The notes beneath the pieces were generated by a model. That model was not told where the DNA came from and ran no database searches. It worked only from the letters and a program-made list of their open reading frames with translations. Below are positions 7,680-14,762 of a stretch of 15,142 nt of DNA, in pieces. Position numbers and translations under genes: made by a program. The stretch covers positions 1 to 15,142 of the forward strand of contig JACOUZ010000223.1 of NCBI GenBank assembly GCA_016177515.1, read 5' to 3'. The stretch is from Acidobacteriota bacterium (GTDB taxonomy: Bacteria > Acidobacteriota > Polarisedimenticolia > Gp22-AA2). Position 1 is the stretch's first letter, and every line of letters begins with the position of its first letter.

Positions 7680-8603
7680 CTACAAGCCCAGGTCGCGCGC
7701 CCGCGCCAGGCTTTGCAGCTTGGCCGAGGCGATCTCCACGGACAATCCGCCAAGATCGGAGGCGGTGCCGAGAAGGATGCGATCCGCCCCCGGCAGACCG
7801 CGCGTCGCGCGGAGCGCGGCCCGGATTTCTTCGGGGTCTTCCACCCGCTCGCTCCGCCCGTCCACCAGGCCCAGCGAGAGCTTGAGAGTGTCCGGGAACG
7901 GGGCGCCTTCCAGCAGATCGAGATTGGCCCGCCCGGCGACGCAGTCGAGGCTCAGGCAGGCGATCCGCTTCAGGCGGGCGAGACCAGGGTAGAGGCCGCC
8001 GATGTCGCCCCCTTGGAGGTGCAGGCACAGCCCGGCGCCGATCCCCCGGCCGAGCACCTCCCAGAGCCGTGTGAACAGGGGGAAGTCTTCCTTCGACTGC
8101 AGGAGCGCCGGCTCGTCGATCTGCAGCCAGGAGGCGCCCGCCGCCTGCAGGGCCCGGAGCTCCTGATTCAGGGCGATGGCCAGCCCCATCGCCAGCGCCA
8201 TCCGATCGTTGTACGCCCGATCCTCCGCCAGGCGGGCGAGCGTGTAGGGGCCCGTGAGCACCGGCTTGACCGGTCTGGCGGCGCCATCCCTGGCGAACAG
8301 GTAGTCCTCGCAGAGGATAGGCCCCTTCCAGGCGATCTCCGCTGCGACCACCGGCACGCGATAGCCGGCGCCGCTCCCCGGGAAGCCGGCGCGCCACTCT
8401 CCCAGCGTGATCCCCTCCAGAGGGCCCGCGATCTGCGTGACCGGATCGGTCCTGCGGACGAGCCCGTCGGTGATCAGGTCGAGCCCGGCGCGGACCTGCT
8501 GGCCGATCGCCTCGCGGGTGATGCGATCGAGGACGGCCCCGTCCGGCCCGGCCTCACCGGCCGGGCGCTTCCAGGGGAACGATCCGTTGTTGGTGGCGAT
8601 CAT
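7680..8603 (-). CDS. MetE C-terminal-like protein with degraded zinc site
   Basis: A 307-residue protein resembling the catalytic C-terminal barrel of cobalamin-independent methionine synthase (MetE), without the N-terminal MetE domain. Seen: the opening ATNNGSFPWKR, LTGPYTLARL at 116-125, and QIDEPALL at 161-168, which holds the Asp that binds homocysteine in MetE. MetE binds zinc through His, Cys, Glu and Cys. Here the His-x-Cys motif is HLQ (195-197), the Glu is Asp220, and the PDCGL motif reads SDLGGL (282-287), so both cysteines are lost. Cys193 and Cys221 are close in sequence to the expected places and could in principle substitute. It starts two bases after the propeller gene's stop. 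Short stand-alone MetE homologues include folate-independent 'core' methionine synthases, but the altered ligands make methionine synthesis uncertain. Family confident, reaction unknown. Confidence 0.8.
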   Translation of the reverse strand: MIATNNGSFPWKRPAGEAGPDGAVLDRITREAIGQQVRAGLDLITDGLVRRTDPVTQIAGPLEGITLGEWRAGFPGSGAGYRVPVVAAEIAWKGPILCEDYLFARDGAARPVKPVLTGPYTLARLAEDRAYNDRMALAMGLAIALNQELRALQAAGASWLQIDEPALLQSKEDFPLFTRLWEVLGRGIGAGLCLHLQGGDIGGLYPGLARLKRIACLSLDCVAGRANLDLLEGAPFPDTLKLSLGLVDGRSERVEDPEEIRAALRATRGLPGADRILLGTASDLGGLSVEIASAKLQSLARARDLGL

Positions 8604-8605
8604 CG

Positions 8606-9685
8606 TCAGTTCCCGGAAGATCGGGAGCGCGGGCGAGCCTTCCTGGAATCTTCCCGGCGCGGCACGAACGCGATCCCGTCGGGGTGGGCGCCGACGGGAA
8701 TCGTACGCGTCACCTCGAGCCCCGGTATCGAAAGGACCGAGACGGTGTTCGAGTCGTTGTTGCAGACGTAGGCGCGGGCTCCGGCCGCGTCGGTCACGAC
8801 CCCGCCCGGTCGCCTGCCGACCCGCACGGTCGCCTTCACCCGGCGCTGCAGCACGTCCAGCACGGTGACGTCGTCCGATCCGCGGTTGGGGACCAGGGCG
8901 GTGAACGAGTTGGGAGTCACGCTGACCCGGATCGGCGTCCTGCCGGTCGGCAGGCGCGCCAGGACGGCGCCGGAGCCGCCATCCAGGATGGCGACCTGGT
9001 CGGATCCCTGCAGGGCGACGACGATCCAGCGGCCGTTGGGCGTGGCGGCGATCCCCTCCGGCTCGTCCCCAACCGGAACGTTCCGGGTGATGCGCAGCTC
9101 CGGAATCTTCAGGAGAGACACGCTGTCGGATCCCACGTTCGTCACGCCGGCCCGCTTCCCTCCCGGCAGGACGACCGCCATGTGGGCGCGCGACTGCGTG
9201 GTCGTGACCGAGCGCAGAACCACGTCCCTGGCCACGTCGATCAGGAACAGACGCCGGCTGGCCTCGCTGGTGGCAAGCAGGTGCCGGCCGTCCGGGGTCA
9301 CGGCGAGCCCGTGCGGAAAGTCGAGCCGCTCCGGGCGCAGGGTGCGTGAGACCCGTCCGGCCCTCAGGTCGACGACCGACAGGCTCTTGTCGCGCACGTT
9401 GGAGATGTAGGCCTTCCGGCCGTCGGGAGTGGCGGCGACTTCGTGGGGTTCCCTGCCGACCGTGATCGTCGCCAGCTTCTCGTAGGAAGGGACGTCGAAG
9501 ACCATCAGGGTGTTGTCATGCTTGTTGAGGACCAGCAGGCGCCCCTCCGAGCGGATCGCCTCCTCCTGCGCCAGGGCGCCGCCGGCCGGCGGCGATGCCA
9601 GGACCGCCAGGACCACCGCCGCTCCTGCCGCCCGCGATCGGCCCCGCCCTCCGCGGCCCCTGTCCGCACAGGGTCCTTCCGTCAC
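8606..9685 (-). CDS. Secreted YVTN-type seven-blade beta-propeller protein
   Basis: A 359-residue exported protein. A long basic n-region (residues 1-19) precedes a hydrophobic core and a likely cleavage after ALA near residue 39. Residues about 48-345 contain seven repeats of roughly 42 residues, each with a strand, a turn such as DNTLMVFD, and a loop such as REPHEVAATPDGRKAYISN; later blades show EPEGIAATPNG and HPDGIAFVP. This is the YVTN/lactonase-like propeller pattern, usually extracytoplasmic and often a binding scaffold. No catalytic set is obvious, so no enzyme name is given. The C-terminus is basic (RKARPRSRS). The start is GTG, overlapping the tyrA stop as GTGA (9685-9682). The next gene begins two bases after its stop. 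A surface or periplasmic propeller inside a cytoplasmic amino-acid operon is unexpected. Confidence 0.88.
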   Translation of the reverse strand: MTEGPCADRGRGGRGRSRAAGAAVVLAVLASPPAGGALAQEEAIRSEGRLLVLNKHDNTLMVFDVPSYEKLATITVGREPHEVAATPDGRKAYISNVRDKSLSVVDLRAGRVSRTLRPERLDFPHGLAVTPDGRHLLATSEASRRLFLIDVARDVVLRSVTTTQSRAHMAVVLPGGKRAGVTNVGSDSVSLLKIPELRITRNVPVGDEPEGIAATPNGRWIVVALQGSDQVAILDGGSGAVLARLPTGRTPIRVSVTPNSFTALVPNRGSDDVTVLDVLQRRVKATVRVGRRPGGVVTDAAGARAYVCNNDSNTVSVLSIPGLEVTRTIPVGAHPDGIAFVPRREDSRKARPRSRSSGN

Positions 9686-10608
9686 GTCTTCTCCCCCGCT
9701 CCCGAGTGCAACCGGCGCATCGCCCGCTCGCGCCCCGCCAGGCGGGCCCGGGCCCGGGCGGCCCGCCGGAAGTGCGGCGCGAGGCCCCGGCCGAGATCCG
9801 TCCCCGGCCGCCGGAGCTCCCGGATGAACTCACGGAGCGCCCGCAGCACGGCGCGCCGGTTCGATTTCAGGATGCCGTCCCACAGCGCCGGGGGGCTCGC
9901 GGCCAGCCGGCTCATCTGGCTGAACGCCGGACCGGAGAGCTCGAGGAACCGCCCTGCGGGCGAGGCGGCCGCAGCGTTCACCAGGGCGACGCTTATGAGC
10001 TGCGGCAGGTGGCTCAGGCGTGCCACGACCGCGTCGTGCAGCCGCGCGTCGAGCCGCGCCGGGCGCGCCCCCAGACACGCGATCAGGACAGCCAGCCGCC
10101 GGGCCGCAGGATTCACGCCCGTCCCCCGGAGGCGCGCCTGCGCGGAGCACAGGATCCAGGGCGATCCCCGGATGATCGAAGCGTCGGCGTTCCCGATTCC
10201 CGAGCGCTCCGAACCGGCCATCGGATGTCCTCCGACGAAGCGCGACGCCAGGCCGAGGCGCCGCGCGGCGCGGACGATCGGGTCCTTGGTGCTCCCCACG
10301 TCCGTGATCAGGGTCCCGGGGCCGGCCAGGCGCGCCACCCGCGGCAGGACCCTCAGGGCGGCATCCACCGGCAGGGCGAGGACCACCAGGTCGGCCCCTG
10401 CCAGGCCCGCGGCGAGCGACGCCGCCCCCTCCTGCACGGCACCCCGCCGGCGCGCCGCCCGCAGGACCGCGGGCCGGTCGATGCCGACGACGCACACCCG
10501 GGGGAGCCTGCGCCTGATCGCCAGGCCGATCGATCCGCCGATCAGGCCCACCCCGACAATGGCGACCCGGCGGAACGGAGCCGGACCCGCAGGGGCCACC
10601 GGCCTCAA
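9682..10608 (-). CDS. tyrA: Prephenate (or arogenate) dehydrogenase, TyrA family
   Basis: A 308-residue TyrA that would oxidatively decarboxylate prephenate to 4-hydroxyphenylpyruvate (or arogenate to tyrosine). The N-terminal Rossmann fold shows VAIVGVGLIGGSIG at 15-28. Asp44 ends the second strand (VVGID), favouring NAD over NADP. DVGSTK at 103-108 and GGHPMAGSERSG from 126 are family signatures; His128 is the catalytic His. The helical C-terminal domain follows, and no ACT domain is attached. The reading frame begins at TTG (10608), which overlaps the DAHP synthase stop as TTGA; a GTG three codons later is the alternative start. It follows chorismate mutase and DAHP synthase in the operon, which fits supply of prephenate. 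Prephenate versus arogenate preference cannot be read from these motifs. Confidence 0.94.
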   Translation of the reverse strand: MRPVAPAGPAPFRRVAIVGVGLIGGSIGLAIRRRLPRVCVVGIDRPAVLRAARRRGAVQEGAASLAAGLAGADLVVLALPVDAALRVLPRVARLAGPGTLITDVGSTKDPIVRAARRLGLASRFVGGHPMAGSERSGIGNADASIIRGSPWILCSAQARLRGTGVNPAARRLAVLIACLGARPARLDARLHDAVVARLSHLPQLISVALVNAAAASPAGRFLELSGPAFSQMSRLAASPPALWDGILKSNRRAVLRALREFIRELRRPGTDLGRGLAPHFRRAARARARLAGRERAMRRLHSGAGEKT

Positions 10609-11621
10609 ATCGTCCGCCCGATCGCCGGCGCGATGATCCGGAGCTGCGCCATCAGCTCGGCGAACTGCTCCGGGTAGATCGACTGCGGGCCGTCCGACAG
10701 GGCCGCCTCAGGCTCGTGGTGCACCTCGACCATGATCCCGTCGGCCCCCGCGGCCACCGCGGCGCGCGCCATCGGGATCACTTTGTCGCGCAACCCCGTG
10801 CCGTGGCTCGGATCGGCGATGATCGGCAGGTGGCTGAGCTTCTTGATGATCGGGATGGCCGAGATGTCCATGGTGTTGCGGGTGAAGTTCTCGAACGTCC
10901 GGATGCCGCGCTCGCACAGCATGACGTCGCGGTTCCCGCCGGCCATGATGTACTCCGCCGACAGCAGCCACTCCTGGATGGTGGCCGACAGCCCGCGCTT
11001 CAGCATGACGGGCTTCCTCTGCCGGCCGAGCTCTTTCAGGAGGTTGAAGTTCTGCATGTTGCGCGCCCCCACCTGCAGGATGTCGGAGTGGGCGGCCACC
11101 AGATCGACCTGGTTGGTGTCCATCACCTCGGTGATGACCAAAAGGCCATGCCGGTCCGCCACCTTGCGAAGGTGCCCGAGCCCCTCCTCACCCAGCCCCT
11201 GGAAGGCATACGGGGAGGTGCGCGGCTTGAAGGCCCCGCCGCGCAGGATGCGCGCGCCGTAGCGCCGCACCGAGCTGGCGATGATGTCGAGCTGCTTCTC
11301 GCTCTCCACGGCGCAGGGGCCGGCCATCATGACGATGTTGCGGCCGCCGATCGCCACGTCCCCCAGCCGGATGACCGTGTCCTCCTGCTGGAACGTCCGC
11401 CCGGCCAGCTTGTACGGCTCGGTGATCTTCACCACCTCCTGGACGCCCGGCATGATCTCGAACTCCCTGGGATCGAGCGGCGTCCGGCTCGTCCCCACCA
11501 CCCCGATCACCGTCCGGGTGGAGCCGGTCGATCGGTGCGCGTCGTACCCCTTCTGCGTCAGGGCGGCGATCACCTTCTCGACCTGGTCCTCGCTCGCATG
11601 TTCGCTCATCACGATCACCAT
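10605..11621 (-). CDS. aroF: 3-deoxy-7-phosphoheptulonate (DAHP) synthase, type I beta, with N-terminal regulatory domain
   Basis: Catalyses phosphoenolpyruvate plus erythrose 4-phosphate to DAHP, the entry to the shikimate pathway. At 338 residues it matches the length of the Thermotoga maritima enzyme. Residues 1-66 form a ferredoxin-like (ACT-like) domain (MVIVMSEHASEDQVEKVI...) that in that enzyme mediates feedback inhibition by tyrosine. The barrel shows MAGPCAVES at 99-107, GGAFKPRTSPYAFQG at 128-142, LKRG at 207-210 and ADPSHGTG at 269-276. Metal ligands are Cys103, His273, Glu299 and Asp310, each one residue beyond the T. maritima numbering. The ATG has GAGGGA six bases upstream and follows the chorismate mutase stop by 46 nt. 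The symbol follows common usage for this family. Tyrosine feedback is expected from family knowledge, not shown here. Confidence 0.96.
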   Translation of the reverse strand: MVIVMSEHASEDQVEKVIAALTQKGYDAHRSTGSTRTVIGVVGTSRTPLDPREFEIMPGVQEVVKITEPYKLAGRTFQQEDTVIRLGDVAIGGRNIVMMAGPCAVESEKQLDIIASSVRRYGARILRGGAFKPRTSPYAFQGLGEEGLGHLRKVADRHGLLVITEVMDTNQVDLVAAHSDILQVGARNMQNFNLLKELGRQRKPVMLKRGLSATIQEWLLSAEYIMAGGNRDVMLCERGIRTFENFTRNTMDISAIPIIKKLSHLPIIADPSHGTGLRDKVIPMARAAVAAGADGIMVEVHHEPEAALSDGPQSIYPEQFAELMAQLRIIAPAIGRTI

Positions 11622-11667
11622 GGGCGTTCCCTCGCTCCTCCTTCTCCCGTGGATCCCGGAAGCCGAT

Positions 11668-12108
11668 TCAGTCCTTCGGGCTCCGCGGGCCCGCCGGTCC
11701 GCGGGCCGCCGGTCCCGGGCCCGCGGGTCCCGGAGCCCCTTCCTGGTCCGCGGCCGGCGCGCCGCTCCCCTCCGTGGCGCTGCGCTCGATCCGGCGCGAC
11801 TCGTCGATGATCCTCAGGAACAGCCGGCGCAGCGCCTCCTTCTGCAGCGGCCCGCCGTTCGTCCTCTGGACGTTGCCCAGGACCTCCTCCTCCCTCGCCG
11901 GCTGGTAAATCGGCAGGCCGCGCTTTTTCTTGACCCGGCCGAGGGCGATGGCGCAGCCGGCGCGATCGTTCAGGAGCCGGACCATCCTCCTGTCGATCGC
12001 GTCGATCCGGCGGCGCAGGTCCTCCATCTCATCGGGCCGCGCGGGGCGCCGCGCGCCCTTCGCCTGCGCGGGTTTTTCACCGCCTTTCCGCCCGCGCCTG
12101 TGCGCCAT
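11668..12108 (-). CDS. aroQ: Chorismate mutase, AroQ class
   Basis: A 146-residue stand-alone chorismate mutase converting chorismate to prephenate. The AroQ helical domain spans about 28-108: LRRRIDAIDRRMVRLLNDR (31-49), ALGRVKKKRGLPIYQPAREEEVL (55-77) and FLRIIDESRRIE (97-108). Active-site residues align with the E. coli domain as Arg32, Arg49, Lys60, Arg72, Glu73 and Glu108; the E. coli Asp48 position is Gln69. Both ends are extended: a basic Lys/Arg-rich N-terminus (1-25) and a Pro/Gly/Ala-rich tail (112-146), probably disordered. The ATG at 12108 follows the trpA stop by four bases; a longer frame upstream overlaps trpA and is rejected. It lies between trpA and DAHP synthase; in some bacteria such mutases bind DAHP synthase, so a regulatory complex is possible but not visible. 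Here aroQ denotes the mutase fold class, a symbol also used for dehydroquinase. Confidence 0.92.
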   Translation of the reverse strand: MAHRRGRKGGEKPAQAKGARRPARPDEMEDLRRRIDAIDRRMVRLLNDRAGCAIALGRVKKKRGLPIYQPAREEEVLGNVQRTNGGPLQKEALRRLFLRIIDESRRIERSATEGSGAPAADQEGAPGPAGPGPAARGPAGPRSPKD

Positions 12109-12112
12109 GCCG

Positions 12113-12934
12113 TCAGCTCCCCAGGGGCGCCGCCAGGGAGCGGCAGAACGCCTCCACCCGGTCTTCCAGGTCCGCGGCCCCTGCGTGCTCCTCCACCAGG
12201 CGGACCAGGGCGCTGCCGACCACCACACCGTCGGCGAAGGACGCGATCGCCCGCACCTGGTCGGGCCGGCCGATGCCGAACCCCACCGCGATCGGCAGGT
12301 TGGCTGCCCGGCGCGCGGCGCGCACCTGCCCCTCCAGGCCGGCGGGAAGATCGTCGCGCATGCCGGTGACCCCGGTGCGCGAGATGAAATAGATGAACCC
12401 GCCGGCCAGCGCGCACACCTTCGCCACCCGATCGGGCGCCGAGGTCGGCGACAGCAGGCCGATCAGGTCGACGCCGGCCGGCGACAGGGCGCCGTGCAGC
12501 TCCCCCGCCTCCTCCGGAGGCAGATCGGTGACCAGGACGCCGTCCACTCCCGAGCGCGCCGCCGCCTGCGCGAACGGCCCGATGCCCATACGGTGGATCG
12601 GGTTGTAGTAGCTGAACAGCACCACGGGCGGGGCGCCCTCGCGGCGCAGGCCGGCCGCCAGCTCCAGGCAGGAGCGCAGGGTCACCCCGTTCCCGAGCGC
12701 CCTGTCCGCCGCTCGCTGGTTCACCGGCCCGTCCGCGATCGGATCGGAGAACGGCACGCCGATTTCCACCACGTCGGCGCCGCCGCGCCGGAGCGCTCCG
12801 ACCAGCCGGCGCGTGGTCGCCAGGTCGGGGTCGCCCGCCGTGACGTACGGGATCAGGGCGCAGCGCTTCCGGCCGCGCGCCCCCGCGAAGGCGGCGGCGA
12901 TCCGGCCTCCCGTCTTTCCCGGCCCGGCGCTCAC
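12113..12934 (-). CDS. trpA: Tryptophan synthase alpha subunit
   Basis: A 273-residue TrpA that cleaves indole-3-glycerol phosphate to indole and glyceraldehyde 3-phosphate, passing indole to TrpB through the alpha-beta tunnel. The barrel shows ALIPYVTAGDPD at 26-37 and VVEIGVPFSDPIADGPV at 55-71. Catalytic Glu57 and Asp68 have the same 11-residue spacing as Glu49/Asp60 of Salmonella TrpA. Further signatures are FSYYNPI, VTDLPPEEA, FIYFISRTGVTG and the phosphate-binding VGFGIGRP. Length is typical. The start is GTG overlapping the trpB stop as GTGA (12934-12931), so the alpha and beta subunits are translationally coupled, fitting their 1:1 complex. The start residues are poorly conserved, but no later start fits the overlap pattern as well. 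Confidence 0.97.
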   Translation of the reverse strand: MSAGPGKTGGRIAAAFAGARGRKRCALIPYVTAGDPDLATTRRLVGALRRGGADVVEIGVPFSDPIADGPVNQRAADRALGNGVTLRSCLELAAGLRREGAPPVVLFSYYNPIHRMGIGPFAQAAARSGVDGVLVTDLPPEEAGELHGALSPAGVDLIGLLSPTSAPDRVAKVCALAGGFIYFISRTGVTGMRDDLPAGLEGQVRAARRAANLPIAVGFGIGRPDQVRAIASFADGVVVGSALVRLVEEHAGAADLEDRVEAFCRSLAAPLGS

Positions 12935-14133
12935 GCCCCTCCCGCCTCCTCCCCTGCGCGCCGCGCCACCTGCTCGACGTCCTTGTCGCCGCGGCCGGAC
13001 AGGTTGACGATGACCCGCGACCCCAGCCGGCCGCCCTCGCCCTCGCGCAGCAGCCAGGCGACGGCGTGCGCCGACTCCAATGCCGGGATGATCCCCTCCA
13101 GCTCCGCCAGGGCGTGGAACGCCCCGAGCGCCTCGTCGTCCGACACGTGCGTGTAGGTGGCGCGGCCGGTGTCGCGCAGGTGCGCGTGCTCCGGGCCGAC
13201 GGCGGCGTAATCCAGGCCCGCCGAGACGGAATGCGTCGGCAGGATGTTCCCGGCCTCGTCCTGGAGGAGGAAGGTGCGCGTCCCCTGCAGGACCCCGAGG
13301 CTGCCGCCGGCGAAGCGCGCGGCGTGGCGTCCCGGCTCGAGGCCGGTGCCGCCGGCCTCGACCCCGATCATCCGCACGCCCGGATCGCCGAGAAAGGCGT
13401 GGAACAGCCCGATCGAGTTGCTGCCTCCGCCGACGCAGGCGATCAGGGCGTCCGGCAGGCGCCCCTCGGCCTCCAGGATCTGCAGGCGGGCCTCGTCGCC
13501 GATCACCGACTGGAAGTCCCGCACCATGGCCGGATAGGGATGGGCCCCCAGGACCGAGCCGAGGACGTAGTGCGTCTCCCGGACGTTTGTCACCCAGTCG
13601 CGCATCGCCTCGCTGATGGCGTCCTTGAGCGTGCGGCTGCCGGCCAAAACCGGCCGCACCTCCGCTCCGAGGAGCCTCATGCGGTAGACGTTCAGCGCCT
13701 GCCGCCGCATGTCCTCCTCCCCCATGTAGACGGCGCAGCGCAGGCGGAACAGGGCCGCCACCGTGGCGGTGGCCACCCCGTGCTGGCCGGCGCCGGTCTC
13801 CGCGATGATCCGCGTCTTGCCCATGCGGCGCGCCAGAAGCGCCTGGCCGACGGTGTTGTTGATCTTGTGGGCCCCCGTGTGCGCCAGGTCCTCCCGCTTC
13901 AGGTACACGCGCGTCTGTCCGCCGAGGCGCGCCGCCAGGTTGTCGGCGCGGTAGAGGGGAGTCGGCCGGCCGGCGTACGTCTTCAGATAGTGATCGAGCT
14001 CCTTGAGAAAGCCCGGGTCGGAGCGCGCCGCCTTCCAGGCCTCCTCCAGGTCGCGGAGCGGGCCCATCAGGGTCTCGGGGACGAATCGCCCGCCGTAGGG
14101 GCCGAACCGCCCGTGTTCGTCGGGGGTCTTCAC
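12931..14133 (-). CDS. trpB: Tryptophan synthase beta subunit
   Basis: A 400-residue PLP enzyme joining indole and L-serine to give tryptophan. It begins KTPDEHGRFGPYGGRFVPET, the usual TrpB1 opening. KREDLAHTGAHKINNT carries the PLP lysine at residue 90. ETGAGQHGVATATVAA contains the Glu and loop that handle the substrate carboxylate. CVGGGSNSIG (Gly-rich at 235-240) binds the PLP phosphate. Lineage-typical length and motifs point to the TrpA-dependent TrpB1 form, not TrpB2. The start is GTG (14133) and overlaps the trpF stop as GTGA. The same frame stays open upstream to 14742, but that stretch is antisense-quality low-complexity sequence in another frame of trpF and is not part of the protein. 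Confidence 0.97.
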   Translation of the reverse strand: MKTPDEHGRFGPYGGRFVPETLMGPLRDLEEAWKAARSDPGFLKELDHYLKTYAGRPTPLYRADNLAARLGGQTRVYLKREDLAHTGAHKINNTVGQALLARRMGKTRIIAETGAGQHGVATATVAALFRLRCAVYMGEEDMRRQALNVYRMRLLGAEVRPVLAGSRTLKDAISEAMRDWVTNVRETHYVLGSVLGAHPYPAMVRDFQSVIGDEARLQILEAEGRLPDALIACVGGGSNSIGLFHAFLGDPGVRMIGVEAGGTGLEPGRHAARFAGGSLGVLQGTRTFLLQDEAGNILPTHSVSAGLDYAAVGPEHAHLRDTGRATYTHVSDDEALGAFHALAELEGIIPALESAHAVAWLLREGEGGRLGSRVIVNLSGRGDKDVEQVARRAGEEAGGA

Positions 14134-14762
14134 ACCCGCTGCTCCTGCGCCGCCCGGCGCACGCTCTTCATGAACTCGGCCAGGAGCCGGCGGTCCTTCC
14201 GTCCGGGGGCGCTCTCGACTCCGCTGTTCACGTCCACGGCGTACGGCCGGGCCGCGGCGATGGCGTCGCCGACGTTGTCCGGGGTCAGTCCCCCGGCCAC
14301 GATCACCCGGCTGTAGGCCGACACCTGGCGCCCCACGCTCCAGTCGAAGGTCGTTCCCGTGCCGCCCCGCTTTCCCTGCACGCGGGCGTCCAGAAGCGAC
14401 GCGCCGCAGCGGTAGAGCCTCACCGACTCGGGCCGGAAATCGGGGCCGACCCGGTACGCCTTGTACCACGGGAAGGCGATCGTCTGGCACATCTCCGGCG
14501 GCTCGTCGCCGTGCAGCTGCAGGCAGTTCAGGCCCGCCAGCAGGGCCGTCGCCTCCATGACCGCCGGCAGCTCGTCCGCGAACACCCCCACGCGGGCCAC
14601 GAAGGGGGGCAGGGCGGCGCAGATGTCCCGCGCCCGGTCGGCCGCGATGCGCCGGGGGCTCCCCTCCACGAAGTTGAAGCCGAAGGCGTCCACCCCCAGC
14701 TCGAGGGCCACCAGGGCGTCCTCCAGGCGCGTGAGGCCGCACAGCTTGACGCGCACGCTCAT
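14130..14762 (-). CDS. trpF: Phosphoribosylanthranilate isomerase
   Basis: A 210-residue TrpF catalysing the Amadori rearrangement of phosphoribosylanthranilate to CdRP, the third step of tryptophan synthesis. The barrel opens with VKLCGLTR, giving the catalytic Cys8. FGFNFVEGSPR (27-37), LQLHGDE (81-87), LLDARVQGKRGGTGTTFDW (123-141, general acid Asp125), AGGLTPDNV (156-164) and VDVNSGVESAPGRKD (176-190) are all family signatures, the last two holding the phosphate. Length is typical. The ATG overlaps the trpC stop as ATGA (14762-14759), and its own stop overlaps the GTG of trpB. It is separate from trpC, unlike the fused enterobacterial TrpCF protein. Confidence is high. Confidence 0.96.
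   Translation of the reverse strand: MSVRVKLCGLTRLEDALVALELGVDAFGFNFVEGSPRRIAADRARDICAALPPFVARVGVFADELPAVMEATALLAGLNCLQLHGDEPPEMCQTIAFPWYKAYRVGPDFRPESVRLYRCGASLLDARVQGKRGGTGTTFDWSVGRQVSAYSRVIVAGGLTPDNVGDAIAAARPYAVDVNSGVESAPGRKDRRLLAEFMKSVRRAAQEQRV

Noticed and set aside
7585..8397. Long N-terminal extension of the secreted unknown protein
   Set aside because: The upstream part is a shadow of the MetE-like gene, and the ATG at 7584 begins a clear signal peptide.
9443..10677. Overlapping plus-strand open frames of about 360-400 codons opposite tyrA and the propeller
   Set aside because: Arg/Pro-rich translations without motifs, antisense to well-supported genes.
14134..14742. Possible TrpF-TrpB fusion or long TrpB N-terminus, because the trpB frame stays open upstream
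   Set aside because: The extension is a shifted reading of trpF, which has a full set of motifs in its own frame; TrpB homology begins exactly at the GTG at 14133.
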